Shown here piece after piece: positions 41,414 to 50,363 of a DNA stretch of 64,000 nucleotides (its first letter is position 1; the number at the start of each line of letters is the position of its first letter). Made by a program: the position numbers and the translations under genes. The stretch lies in the NCBI RefSeq assembly GCF_042693015.1, contig NZ_CP170544.1, positions 2,666,001 to 2,730,000 on the forward strand. The letters run 5' to 3'. Source of the stretch: Sphingomonas_E sp042693015. GTDB taxonomy: Bacteria; Pseudomonadota; Alphaproteobacteria; Sphingomonadales; Sphingomonadaceae. The notes under the pieces are model-generated. The model had not been told where the DNA came from. It made no database searches and saw nothing but the letters and a program-made list of their open reading frames with translations.

Positions 41414-43114
41414 TCAAGCCGCGCTTGTCGATACCGGCGCGGCGGCGGCCTTGGCGGCTTCCTCTGCCACCAGTTCCTTGCGGCTGAGCTTGCCGATCAG
41501 CGTCTTGGGGAGGTTGAGACGGATTTCCACTTCGACCACGCGTTCATGCTTGCCGAGTTGGGGGTTGAGCCAAGCGCGAAGCTCCTCGCCCGAGACCTGC
41601 GCGCCTTCCTGGAGCGTGACGAACGCCTTCGGGCTTTCGCCGCGATAGGGATCGGGAATGCCGATCACCAGCGCCTCCTTCACCGCTGGATGGCGATAGA
41701 GCACGGCTTCGACCTGGCTGGGGAAGACCTTGAACCCGCCGACCGCGATCATGTCCTTCAACCGATCGACGATGCGGATATAGCCGTCGGCGTCGATCAG
41801 CCCGACATCGCCCGTGCGCAAGCCGCCATCGACGAAGATGTCGGCATCGGCATCCGGCCGGTTCCAGTATCCCATCATGATCTGAGGACCGTGAATCACA
41901 ATCTCGCCCGGCTCGCCATCGGCGGCGGGGCGATGGGGATCTTCGCGATCGACCAGGCGAAAGGTGGTCGCAGGCAAGGGCTGGCCGATCGTGCCGGTGC
42001 GATTTTCGCCTTCATAGGGATTTGCGCTGACGATGCCGCTTTCCGTCAGGCCATAGCCTTCGCACAGCCGCGCGCCCGTCACGTCCTCGAACCGGGTCTT
42101 GAGCTCCTGCGGCAGCGGCGCCCCGCCCGAAATACAGATGCGCAGCGAGGAGAAATTGGTCCGCGCCGTCTTGGGATGATCGAGCAGCGCGCGATACATG
42201 GTCGGCACCCCCGGCAACGAAGTCGCGTGCGTCCGCGCGAGCGCGGCCAAGGTCTGCCCCGCATCGAAGCGCGGCAGCAGCACCATCTCCCCACCATTGA
42301 GCACGGTGCGGTTGAGCACTGTCGCATTGGCGAAGATGTGGAATAGCGGCAGCACACCGATGATCCGGTCCACATCCTCATGGCGCGGATCGATGGCGAC
42401 GATCTGGCGGGCATTGGCGGTCATCGCCTGATGGCTGAGCTTCGCGCCCTTCGGCGTGCCCGTGGTGCCGCCGGTATATTGCAGCATGGCGACGTCGCGA
42501 TCCGGATCGATCGTCACGTCCGGCGCCTTGCCGTCATTATGGATCAGCTTCGAGAAAGCGATGATCCGCGGATCATGCGGCCGCGGCGTGACCTCCTTGC
42601 CGCGGAACAGGCGGTAGAAGAGCGATTTGGTCGCGGGCAATGCGCCCGCCACCGATCCCACCACCAGCCGCTCCAGCCCCGTCTTCTCCATCACCTCCAG
42701 CGCGGTCGGCAGCAGCGCCGAGGCCGACAAGGTGAAGAGGATCTTCGTCCCCGAATCCTCGACCTGATGGGCAAGCTCATCGACGGTATAGAGCGGAGAG
42801 AAATTGACGATCGTGGCGCCGGCCGCCAGCGCGCCATAATAAGCCGCGACATAATGGGGCACGTTGGGCAGGAACAGGCCGACACGGTCCCCCTTCCCTA
42901 CCCCGAGCGCAGCAAGGCCGGCGGCGACGCGGCGCACGCCGGCAAGGGTTTCCGCATAGCTATATTTACGGCCCATAAAGTCGATCAGCGGACGATCCGG
43001 CCATTGCGCGGCCGAAGCCGCGAACATTTCGGGCAGGCTCATGGACGGATAGTGCGCATCCCACGCCACAGGATGGCGATAGGCGGTGCGCCAGACGGAA
43101 GCCGGATCAACCAT
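41414..43114 (-). CDS. long-chain fatty-acid-CoA ligase (AMP-forming)
   Basis: This 566-residue acyl-activating enzyme joins a fatty acid to CoA through an acyl-adenylate. The AMP-binding P-loop is MLQYTGGTTGTPKGAKLSH, followed by GYGLTESG, LRTGDVGLIDADGYIRIVDR and the catalytic lysine near LNLPKTLIGKLSRKEL. The N-terminal part (WPDRPLIDFMGRKYSYAETL) and length match FadD. No signal peptide; membrane association is possible as in FadD. It lies 31 bp upstream of xseB on the same strand but is not functionally linked to it. Chain-length preference cannot be read off. Confidence 0.93.
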   Translation of the reverse strand: MVDPASVWRTAYRHPVAWDAHYPSMSLPEMFAASAAQWPDRPLIDFMGRKYSYAETLAGVRRVAAGLAALGVGKGDRVGLFLPNVPHYVAAYYGALAAGATIVNFSPLYTVDELAHQVEDSGTKILFTLSASALLPTALEVMEKTGLERLVVGSVAGALPATKSLFYRLFRGKEVTPRPHDPRIIAFSKLIHNDGKAPDVTIDPDRDVAMLQYTGGTTGTPKGAKLSHQAMTANARQIVAIDPRHEDVDRIIGVLPLFHIFANATVLNRTVLNGGEMVLLPRFDAGQTLAALARTHATSLPGVPTMYRALLDHPKTARTNFSSLRICISGGAPLPQELKTRFEDVTGARLCEGYGLTESGIVSANPYEGENRTGTIGQPLPATTFRLVDREDPHRPAADGEPGEIVIHGPQIMMGYWNRPDADADIFVDGGLRTGDVGLIDADGYIRIVDRLKDMIAVGGFKVFPSQVEAVLYRHPAVKEALVIGIPDPYRGESPKAFVTLQEGAQVSGEELRAWLNPQLGKHERVVEVEIRLNLPKTLIGKLSRKELVAEEAAKAAAAPVSTSAA

Positions 43115-43230
43115 TACGCTTACGTAAACTGGAGGTTTCAGAGATGCAAATCCGCGCGTCCCGGCGAAGAGGCATTACAGCTCAAATGCTTATCTCCACC
43201 CGCCCCGCAGGGCACAAGCATTCCCGTCGA

Positions 43231-44814
43231 TCAATCGGTATAGCCGTCACGGCGGAGCTTCGCGATCTCGGCATCCAGCGCCGCGGTCGCCCGACGGCGC
43301 TGATCCGACGTCAGATCCGAACGGCGGATGTCGTCGCGCGCCTCGCGCAGCGCATCGGCGACCTCTGCACGGATCGCACGGACATCGACACAGTTGCTCG
43401 CGAGCACCGCCATCGCCTGGCCATGGTCCATGCTGGCGGAGACGCGCTTCGCGCCCGGCCGATTGCCGCATTCGCGCTCCAGATCGGCGCGGGCCTCCGC
43501 CATGGCGGCGCGCACCTGGCCTTCGATATCCATATCGGCAACTTCGCGCATCGCCTCCCGCTGGGCCTGGCGTGCCTCGCGCTCGATCTCGCGCGCTTCG
43601 GCCGCACGTTCGCGAGCTTCGGCGCGCGCTTCCGCCGCCCGCTCCCGCGCCTCTGCCGCCCGTTCGCGGGCAAGTTCGGCATTCTGGGCGACCGTTTCGG
43701 GATCGGAGGCAACGACCGGCGTCGGTGCGACGGGGGCCATTGGCGGCACCGGAGCATCGGCCGGCTCGGCAATCGAGGATGCGTCGGGCGCGACCACCGA
43801 GGCGACGACCGGCACCGGCTTGACCGCCGGCACTGGCGCCGGCGCCGTCACCGGATCGACCGCAGCGAGCCGGGGGATTTCGAGGCCCGTCTTCGCCGCG
43901 ATCCCGCCCGACGCGGTGAGCACCAGGCCCGCGCCCACCAGCGCGCCGGCCAACGCCGAGCCCGCCATGCGCCGCACGCGACCAGTCTTGATCGTGGCCA
44001 TCATCCTCAATCTCCTCTTGATGCGGGCAGCGCCGAGCGCGCAGGCGGCGGCAGGGGTGGCCCCGACAGCCGATTTCACGAGCGCGGTGGCATAGGCATG
44101 GTGCTCCCCCGCCGGTTCGGCAGCGAGCACCGTTTCGTCGCAGGCCAGTTCCTGATCGGCGCGGAAGGCGCGATAGGCGATGTGCGCGAGCGGGTTGAAC
44201 CAATGCAGTGAAAGCAATGCGAGCGCGGCGATGTTCGCGATCAGGTCGCCGCGGACGTGATGCGCGACTTCATGGGCGAGCACCAGCCGCTGCTCCTGCC
44301 GCGTATAACGCTGGCGGAAATCGCCGGGCAGCAGGATGTGGCGGCGCAGGATTCCGGCCGCCACCGGGCCGTCCACGCCCGCGCTCATATGCACGGCAAT
44401 GCCGCAGCGCCGGCACAGGAAGGCGGAACCCCTAAGCGCCATCTTCAGGAAATGACGGTAGATGCCGATCTGCCAGCCGAAATGGAGCGCGGCGCCGCCC
44501 AGCCAGACAGCCAGCGCGATCGCAAACCAGTCCGGCCCCGAAGAGGCCAGGGCTTCCGACCCGCCGCCCGAAGCCGGGAAGGCGGCCGCGGCCTGCTCCA
44601 GCCCGGAAAGATCGATCCGGATGGGCACATGCGCCACCACCGGCTGAGCGGCTTCGGGCAAGGGCGGCATCACCAGCCTCAGCACCGGCAGCGCCCACAG
44701 CATATATGCGACCCGCGCGCCAAAAGCGGTGGCGACGCGCCCGCGCACGAGCAGGACCACGCCCATCAGCAATGCCGACGCGACGAGGTTCTCAGCGATC
44801 CAGGCGGCGCTCAT
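43231..44814 (-). CDS. BlaR1/MecR1-like M56 family metallopeptidase sensor
   Basis: A 527-residue membrane protein. Four N-terminal helices (first MSAAWIAENLVASALLMGVV; another VWLGGAALHFGWQIGIYRHF) bracket a cytoplasmic zinc peptidase with HEVAHHVRGDLIAN, plus FRADQELACDETVL. After a further helix (AGALVGAGLVLTASGG, about 275) an Ala/Pro-rich linker and a long charged Ala-Arg-Glu coiled coil (about 375-440) follow. There is no penicillin-binding domain, unlike BlaR1, so the stimulus is unlikely to be a beta-lactam. It overlaps the blaI-like repressor gene by 4 bp (ATGA). By analogy it cleaves the repressor on sensing envelope stress. Confidence 0.9.
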   Translation of the reverse strand: MSAAWIAENLVASALLMGVVLLVRGRVATAFGARVAYMLWALPVLRLVMPPLPEAAQPVVAHVPIRIDLSGLEQAAAAFPASGGGSEALASSGPDWFAIALAVWLGGAALHFGWQIGIYRHFLKMALRGSAFLCRRCGIAVHMSAGVDGPVAAGILRRHILLPGDFRQRYTRQEQRLVLAHEVAHHVRGDLIANIAALALLSLHWFNPLAHIAYRAFRADQELACDETVLAAEPAGEHHAYATALVKSAVGATPAAACALGAARIKRRLRMMATIKTGRVRRMAGSALAGALVGAGLVLTASGGIAAKTGLEIPRLAAVDPVTAPAPVPAVKPVPVVASVVAPDASSIAEPADAPVPPMAPVAPTPVVASDPETVAQNAELARERAAEARERAAEARAEARERAAEAREIEREARQAQREAMREVADMDIEGQVRAAMAEARADLERECGNRPGAKRVSASMDHGQAMAVLASNCVDVRAIRAEVADALREARDDIRRSDLTSDQRRRATAALDAEIAKLRRDGYTD

Positions 44815-45179
44815 TGCTTGAGCGCCTTCAGCAGCGCCTCGATCTCGGCAATGTCGTCGGGCGTAAGCTGGTCCTGTTCGGCCAGATGCGCGACGAGCGG
44901 CGCGGCGCGGCCGCCGAACAGGCGATCGATCAGGCGGCGCGATTCGCGGGCGGCATAATCCGCACGCTCGACCAGCGGGCGATAGAGATAGCGGCGGCCA
45001 TCCTCTTCATGTGCGAGCACGCCCTTGGCCAGCAGCCGGGCCAGCATCGTCTTGACCGTGCGATCGCTCCAGCCGCGGGCGCAATCGATCCGCTCGGCGA
45101 CTTCGGCCGCGGTCAGCGGCGACTCCTCCCACAACACATCCATGACGGCATGTTCACCGTCGCTGATTCGCTCGACCAT
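44811..45179 (-). CDS. BlaI/MecI/CopY-family transcriptional repressor
   Basis: About 122 residues from MVERISDGEHAVMDVLWEES (ATG 45179). An upstream in-frame ATG at 45209 lies inside the operator palindrome and is unlikely to be used. The winged helix (LTAAEVAERIDCARGWSDRT to HEEDGRRYLYRPL) is followed by a short dimerisation tail with LVAHLAEQDQLTPDDIAEIE. It would repress its own operon, including the M56 peptidase gene that follows with a 4-bp overlap, through the 17-bp palindrome just upstream. Confidence 0.93.
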   Translation of the reverse strand: MVERISDGEHAVMDVLWEESPLTAAEVAERIDCARGWSDRTVKTMLARLLAKGVLAHEEDGRRYLYRPLVERADYAARESRRLIDRLFGGRAAPLVAHLAEQDQLTPDDIAEIEALLKALKQ

Positions 45180-45190
45180 CGGCGTCCCTC

Positions 45191-45230
45191 CGATTACACT
45201 CGTAGTCATATTCGACTACGAGTGTAATCG
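45191..45230. promoter_or_regulatory. 17-bp palindromic operator of the BlaI-like repressor
   Basis: CGATTACACTCGTAGTC (45191-45207) and its perfect reverse complement (45214-45230) are separated by 6 bp. It lies 12 bp upstream of the repressor start and holds the TACA/TGTA half-sites typical of BlaI/MecI operators. The long, perfect dyad suggests two repressor dimers or a broad contact. Confidence 0.88.
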
Positions 45231-45255
45231 TCAAGCCGCGATGTGCGGGATGTCT

Positions 45256-45636
45256 TTAGTGGCGGTGCTCGCGGCGCAGCGTGTAGCGGCCGTCGACATA
45301 GTCGTCGAAAATGCCGGAGATGGCCGGGTGATCGACCGGCTCGTCGCTGCCGTCATGTTCCAGATTCTGCTGGCTCACATAAGCGACGTAGCTCGAGTCC
45401 GCATTCTCGGCGAGCAGGTGGTAGAAAGGCTGGTCACGCGCCGGGCGAACCCCTTCGGGAATCGCCTCATACCATTCCTCGCTATTTGCGAAGACGGGAT
45501 CGACATCGAAGATCACCCCGCGAAATTCCAGCAGGCGGTGCCGGACGACGTCCCCGATGGTGAAACGGGCGTGGGTAACGGCGGGGGCAATCAACTGCGC
45601 CTGACGATCTACGGAAAGCGAAATGTCCTTCATCAT
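45256..45636 (-). CDS. hspQ: heat shock protein HspQ (YccV family)
   Basis: 126 residues. The YccV domain spans FTIGDVVRHRLLEFRGVIFD to DQPFYHLLAENADSSYVAYV and SQQNLE. In E. coli HspQ modulates proteolysis by the Lon protease and was first known as a hemimethylated-DNA-binding protein. Two ATG codons (45636, 45633) are adjacent. It is a solitary gene between the blaI-like operator and tRNA-Ser, transcribed on the minus strand. Confidence 0.92.
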   Translation of the reverse strand: MMKDISLSVDRQAQLIAPAVTHARFTIGDVVRHRLLEFRGVIFDVDPVFANSEEWYEAIPEGVRPARDQPFYHLLAENADSSYVAYVSQQNLEHDGSDEPVDHPAISGIFDDYVDGRYTLRREHRH

Positions 45637-45758
45637 GATCCCAATCTAGGGTTTGTCGGGCAGGACGCAAGCACGACGCTTGGCAAGCTCGTTTCGTTCC
45701 GCTAAGGGCCGCCCCTCATCGACCGGACGCACCGTTTCCAACGGCCTCGTTCTTCAGC

Positions 45759-45850
<92 letters not shown>

Positions 45851-45961
45851 GGCTCCTCCACGGGGGTCCACGACAGTCCACTGATCTGGACAATTTCCGC
45901 AGAAAACCAAGGCTTTGTGGCCCGGCACCTTCCGTAGTCGTCCGCCACCTTTCGAAGGGCT

Positions 45962-46005
45962 CGTGGTACGACCGCGTGGTACCGGCACCTCAAAAACGTG
46001 GTACC
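45962..46005. repeat. three CGTGGTAC repeats between tRNA-Ser and the integrase
   Basis: CGTGGTACG (45962-45970) and CGTGGTACC (45975-45983, 45997-46005) are direct repeats in the 168-bp gap, spaced 13 and 22 bp. The position fits arm-type sites for the integrase or operators controlling it. Confidence 0.6.
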
Positions 46006-46016
46006 GGAGATGACCC

Positions 46017-47357
46017 GTGCTTACCGATGCAAATGTACGGACCGCCAAGGCGCGGCCCAAGTCCTACAAGCTTACTGACAGCCTTCGCCTCTATCTGCTC
46101 GTCAACCCGAATGGCTCAAAGCTGTGGCGTTGGAGCTACACCTATGACGGCAAGCAGAAGTCCATGGCGCTTGGCATCTACCCCATGGTCAGTCTCGCCA
46201 AAGCCCGTCTGAAACGAGACGCCGCCCGTGAGCTGCTCGACCATGGGCGCGATCCCATGGTCGTCAAGAAACTTAGCATCGAGACCAACCTCGAAATCAG
46301 CCGCTACACATTCGAGCGAGCCGCGCGCGACTGGCATGCGAGAGCCAAGGGCCAATGGGCCAAGGTCCATGCCGCCGATGTGATGAGAAGTCTGGAACGC
46401 GACGTGTTCCCCAAGATCGGCCAGCTTCCCGTTAGCGAGCTGACCCCGCCCAACATCTTAAGCGTGCTGCAGGCGATGGAGAAGAGGGGCGCCATCGAAT
46501 CAGCAAGGCGCGTTCGCCAGCGGATCTCTGCTGTCTTCGATTATGCGATCGCCAGGGGCATCGCCTCGACCGACCCGGCCGAAAGGCTCGGCACGGTGCT
46601 GATGCCAACCAGAAGAGGCCGCCAACCGGCCATCACCGACCTCAATCGCCTTCGCCAAATGATCATCGACGCCGAAGGAGATTTTGCGCGACCAGTTACC
46701 CGGCTGGCGCTGCGGTTCCTCGCGCTCTCCGCCGTACGCCCAAACGAACTGCGCGGTGCACGCTGGGAGGAGTTCGAGGATCTCAACGGCCAATCGCCGC
46801 TCTGGCGAATTCCCGCATCGCGAATGAAAGGCGACCTGGACCGGAAGGCGGAACTCCATGGTGACCATCTCGTGCCGATCACACCTCAGGCAATGGCCGT
46901 CCTCCGTGCTCTTTGGCCGCTCACCGGCGAGGGCGACCTTCTGTTCCCGTGCAGCCGCTTCTGGAATCGCCCAATGAGCGAGAATGCGATTGGCTACCTT
47001 CTCAACCGGGCAGGCTATCACGGCCACCACGTGCCCCATGGGTTCAGAGCGGCCTTTTCGACGATCATGAACGAATGGGCCGAGCGCGAAGGCAAGGAAC
47101 ACGACCGGGCAGTCATCGATCTCATGCTCGCGCATGTCCCGAAGGAAAAGGTGGAGGGTGCCTATAATCGCGCGGCCTACATGCCTCGCCGACGGGAACT
47201 CGCTCAAGCCTGGGCCGATATGTTGTGCGAAGGCCTGCCGGCGCCCGTCGAACTGGCGATCAGGCCAGCCAAAGCCACTGGGGAAAACAGCCGGCGACGC
47301 GTCCCTCGCCCGGTGGGGCCTGAATTCCTGTTCCCTGTCCGGACGGCCGCACATTAG
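46017..47357 (+). CDS. tyrosine integrase of the tRNA-Ser element
   Basis: 446 residues from GTG 46017 (GGAG seven bases upstream), starting at the family motif LTDANVRTAKARPKSYKLTD. DUF4102 arm-binding domain, central domain, catalytic domain with VRPNELRGARW, HGFRAAFST and LAHVPKEKVEGAYNRAAY. The active-site residues Arg, His, Arg and Tyr are all visible. It is about 45 residues longer than the tRNA-Gly integrase, with a basic C-terminal tail, and clearly a different lineage. It should catalyse insertion at tRNA-Ser(CGA) and excision. Confidence 0.93.
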   Translation: MLTDANVRTAKARPKSYKLTDSLRLYLLVNPNGSKLWRWSYTYDGKQKSMALGIYPMVSLAKARLKRDAARELLDHGRDPMVVKKLSIETNLEISRYTFERAARDWHARAKGQWAKVHAADVMRSLERDVFPKIGQLPVSELTPPNILSVLQAMEKRGAIESARRVRQRISAVFDYAIARGIASTDPAERLGTVLMPTRRGRQPAITDLNRLRQMIIDAEGDFARPVTRLALRFLALSAVRPNELRGARWEEFEDLNGQSPLWRIPASRMKGDLDRKAELHGDHLVPITPQAMAVLRALWPLTGEGDLLFPCSRFWNRPMSENAIGYLLNRAGYHGHHVPHGFRAAFSTIMNEWAEREGKEHDRAVIDLMLAHVPKEKVEGAYNRAAYMPRRRELAQAWADMLCEGLPAPVELAIRPAKATGENSRRRVPRPVGPEFLFPVRTAAH

Positions 47358-47455
47358 CTTCTACGGTCCGGCCCCGGATGCGGGATCCCCGGCGCTTCCG
47401 CGACCGAGATGAGCAACATCTCGGCGCGGAAGGTGCGGCAGATGCCTGTGGTCTG

Positions 47456-47695
47456 TCACACCTTGCGCCGCTTGCCCTCAAACCCATCCTTCACATCATT
47501 GATCCAGGCCACGACCTCGATTTCACTCCAGCGCGAGGCGAACGGCAAGGGGCTGTCGGGAGCCGGGATCTTGTACGGCGCCGGAAACCGGCCCGCCTTG
47601 ATCAGCTCGTAGATCATCGATTTGCCGAGACCGACACGGCGGCAGACCTCAGGCATGCGGATCAGGCGATCCCCGCCACTCGACATCTCAACCAT
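47456..47695 (-). CDS. AlpA-family DNA-binding regulator
   Basis: 79 residues with the AlpA/excisionase-type winged helix: DRLIRMPEVCRRVGLGKSMI, YELIKAGRFPAPYKI and SEIEVVAWINDVKDG. AlpA proteins in integrative elements activate excision by raising integrase expression or by bending DNA. It is convergent with the integrase gene, 98 bp apart, as often found at the ends of such elements. Confidence 0.88.
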   Translation of the reverse strand: MVEMSSGGDRLIRMPEVCRRVGLGKSMIYELIKAGRFPAPYKIPAPDSPLPFASRWSEIEVVAWINDVKDGFEGKRRKV

Positions 47696-47776
47696 TCGTG
47701 AATTCCAGAGAACTGATAGAGGTCGATGACCTCGGCGGCTTCGACACTGGCGGAACCAGATTTATATACGAGGTGA

Positions 47777-48178
47777 TCATCCCGGCGCTCCCACACCCGT
47801 TTTGTCGAGCGTGCGCTCGCCCACCGCAATTTTGCGCCCAAGCTGAACGATGAAGCGTTCGAATCTTTCGTTGCCGACAGCTCGCGCCGCTGAGTCGCCC
47901 TCCGGGAGAAGTGCTGTCACGGTGAGTTGATGCCGCACGAACAGCGCGAGTGCCTCGAGCACCACTTCGACATCGCGGCGACAGGCGGAGATGTCGCGGG
48001 AAAGCCGGTCGAGCCGGACCTTGAGCAGATCATCAAGCTCCTTCGTTGCCCGGCGCGCCAGCCAGACGCGGATCGCTTCATTGACGATCCGCGACTTGTT
48101 GCCTCCCGGCTTCAGCGCCAGAGCCTCAAGCGCCTCGCTGAGTTCGCGGTCGATGTAGAGGTTCTGGCGGACCTTCAT
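47777..48178 (-). CDS. ribbon-helix-helix protein downstream of traG
   Basis: 133 residues. The N-terminus MKVRQNLYIDRELSEALEAL with NKSRIVNEAIRVWLA is a CopG-type ribbon-helix-helix; a helical C-terminal part follows (about 55-130). Its start overlaps the traG stop (ATGA), so the two are translationally coupled. RHH proteins beside coupling proteins often act as relaxosome accessory or repressor proteins; that role here is inferred from position only. Confidence 0.82.
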   Translation of the reverse strand: MKVRQNLYIDRELSEALEALALKPGGNKSRIVNEAIRVWLARRATKELDDLLKVRLDRLSRDISACRRDVEVVLEALALFVRHQLTVTALLPEGDSAARAVGNERFERFIVQLGRKIAVGERTLDKTGVGAPG

Positions 48179-50235
48179 GGCTCGAGATCCGGGCCATTAT
48201 CGCGATTGATGACATGCTCCTGGATCAGGGCTCTGCGGACCCGATCCATCATCCGCTTGTCCGCGGCGCCATCGGCGTCGTCTCGATCCGTATCGATGAT
48301 GTCGACGTCCCTGGGCGCCGCGGGGGCCGATGTCCGCTCCTCCAGGCCCGGATGACGTTGAAGTCCGGGGCCAGTTTCATCATCGTCATTGGCGGGCTTG
48401 TCGTCGCGTACCGCAAGGCGATGGTCGGGCGACGCGACAAGCCCGGTCCAGTCATCGCTCCGCGGCGGAGGCAAGTCGGCAAAGCGGCCGGCCGCCAGCA
48501 CTGGCGGTTCGACAATGCGTCCGCGAAAATTGCGATCCGCATAATAGCGCAGCTTCTTCGCCCGGATGGGCGGCATGCCCGCCACCAGCACCAGCTGGTC
48601 GTCAGGCGGAAGCTGCATGATCTCGCCCTGGGTCAGCAGGGGACGCGCTGTCTCCTGCCGACTGACCATGACGTGAGAGAGCCAGGGCGCGAGCCGATGG
48701 CCCGCATAGTTGCGCATCGCCCGCTGCTCAGTCGCGACCCCTAGCGCGTCGGAGATGCGGCGGGCGGTACGCTCGTCGTTGGTCGCGAAGGCGATGCGGA
48801 CATGACAATTGTCGAGAATGGCGTTGTGCTCACCATAGGCCTTCTCGATCTGGTTGAGTGATTGCGCGATCAGATAGGCCCGCACGTTATAGCCCGCCAT
48901 GAAAGCGAGACTCGTCTCGAAGAAGTCCAGTCGCCCGAGAGCCGGAAACTCGTCCAGCATCATGAGAAGCTTGCGCCTGGCCGGGCCGGCTCCGGACCCA
49001 TCGAGCTTCTCGGTCAGCCGCCGGCCAATCTGGTTGAGAATGAGCCGGACCAGCGGCTTGGTCCGGCTGATGTCAGAAGGCGGAATGACCAGATATAGCG
49101 AGACAGGATGGGCCGCCTCTGTCAGGTCGGCAATCCGCCAATCGCAGGCCGAGGTGATCGCGGCAATGTTCGGGTCGCGATAGAGGCCGAGGAAAGACAT
49201 TGCGGTCGAGAGCACGCCGCTGCGTTCGTTCTCGGACTTGTTGAGCACCTCTCGCGCCGACGATGACACCACCGGGTGAACCCGTGGCACATCCTCGGTG
49301 CCGAGATGATTGGTCATCATCATCCGTTCGAGCGTCGACGTAAACGGCCGCGCAGGATCGGAGAGGAAGGAGGCGACGCGTGCCAGCGTCTTCTCCTTTT
49401 CCGCATAGAGGATGTGGAGAATGGCGCCGACGAGCAGCGAATGAGAGGTTTTGCTCCAGTGCGACCTGTTTTCGAGCGCCCCCTCGGGGTCGACGAGCAT
49501 GTCCGCAATATTCTGGACGTCGCGGACCTCGTTCGCGCCGCGCCGTACTTCCAGGAGCGGATTATATCGCGCCGACGCGGCGTTTGTCGGATCAAACAGC
49601 AAAGCGTGAGAGAAGCGCGACCGCCATCCCGCGGTCAGTTGCCAGTTCTCGCCCTTGATATCGTGGATGACCGCAGATCCGGTCCAGCTCAGCAATGTCG
49701 GGATGACCAGCCCCACCCCCTTCCCGCTCCGCGTGGGAGCGAAGGCGAGGACATGCTCCGGACCGTCATGGCGTAGGTAGTGGCTGCGCAAGCGGCCAAG
49801 AATCACGCCGGCATCAAGAAATAGGCCGGCGCGCCGGATGTCGCGATTGCCGGCCCAGCGCGCCGAGCCATAGGTCGTGACGTGCCGTGCCTGCCGCGCG
49901 CGCCAGAGCGAGCCCATGACCGCGGCGACACAGCCGAGCAAGCCGCTGGATGCGGCCAGCATGCCCGCCTTGTCGAAGACGTGCGGCGCGTAGGCGTCGT
50001 AATAATACCACCAAGGGAAGAGCGACCAGGGGCGGTAGATCGGCAAGCCGAACAGCAGGAACCAGGGAGACCCAAGCTGCGGTTGATAGCCGAGCATCGT
50101 GGCGCACCACTGGGTCGCGGCCCAGACGCCGCCAATCACGATTGCGAAGACGACCAGGATCTGGCCGAGCAGCAGCTTGGTCGGGGTCACGATCAAACTC
50201 CGGGAGAAAGCCGATTTCCTCCCGAAGAATCGCAT
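48175..50235 (-). CDS. traG: VirD4/TraG-type conjugative coupling protein
   Basis: A 686-residue membrane ATPase that links the relaxosome to a type IV secretion channel. Two or three N-terminal helices (LLLGQILVVFAIVIGGVWAA; SLFPWWYYYDAYAPHVF; LLGCVAAVMGSLW), then Walker A FAPTRSGKGVGLVIPTLLSW, Walker B LLMMLDEFPALG and the C-terminal RARQ-like region TKPLVRLILNQIGRRL. It is 128 bp from the relaxase gene. No mating-pair-formation genes (trb or virB) are found on this side of the element. Confidence 0.95.
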   Translation of the reverse strand: MRFFGRKSAFSRSLIVTPTKLLLGQILVVFAIVIGGVWAATQWCATMLGYQPQLGSPWFLLFGLPIYRPWSLFPWWYYYDAYAPHVFDKAGMLAASSGLLGCVAAVMGSLWRARQARHVTTYGSARWAGNRDIRRAGLFLDAGVILGRLRSHYLRHDGPEHVLAFAPTRSGKGVGLVIPTLLSWTGSAVIHDIKGENWQLTAGWRSRFSHALLFDPTNAASARYNPLLEVRRGANEVRDVQNIADMLVDPEGALENRSHWSKTSHSLLVGAILHILYAEKEKTLARVASFLSDPARPFTSTLERMMMTNHLGTEDVPRVHPVVSSSAREVLNKSENERSGVLSTAMSFLGLYRDPNIAAITSACDWRIADLTEAAHPVSLYLVIPPSDISRTKPLVRLILNQIGRRLTEKLDGSGAGPARRKLLMMLDEFPALGRLDFFETSLAFMAGYNVRAYLIAQSLNQIEKAYGEHNAILDNCHVRIAFATNDERTARRISDALGVATEQRAMRNYAGHRLAPWLSHVMVSRQETARPLLTQGEIMQLPPDDQLVLVAGMPPIRAKKLRYYADRNFRGRIVEPPVLAAGRFADLPPPRSDDWTGLVASPDHRLAVRDDKPANDDDETGPGLQRHPGLEERTSAPAAPRDVDIIDTDRDDADGAADKRMMDRVRRALIQEHVINRDNGPDLEP

Positions 50236-50363
50236 GCATCAAGTCATACCGATATGGTCCCTACGCGGAACTGAGGTGCTTTTCACGGTCGGCAGGCGCA
50301 TCGGGCACTGTCAAAATCACTCCATTCGACGGCCGCGGCCGAGCACCGAGCGAATCATCCAAG

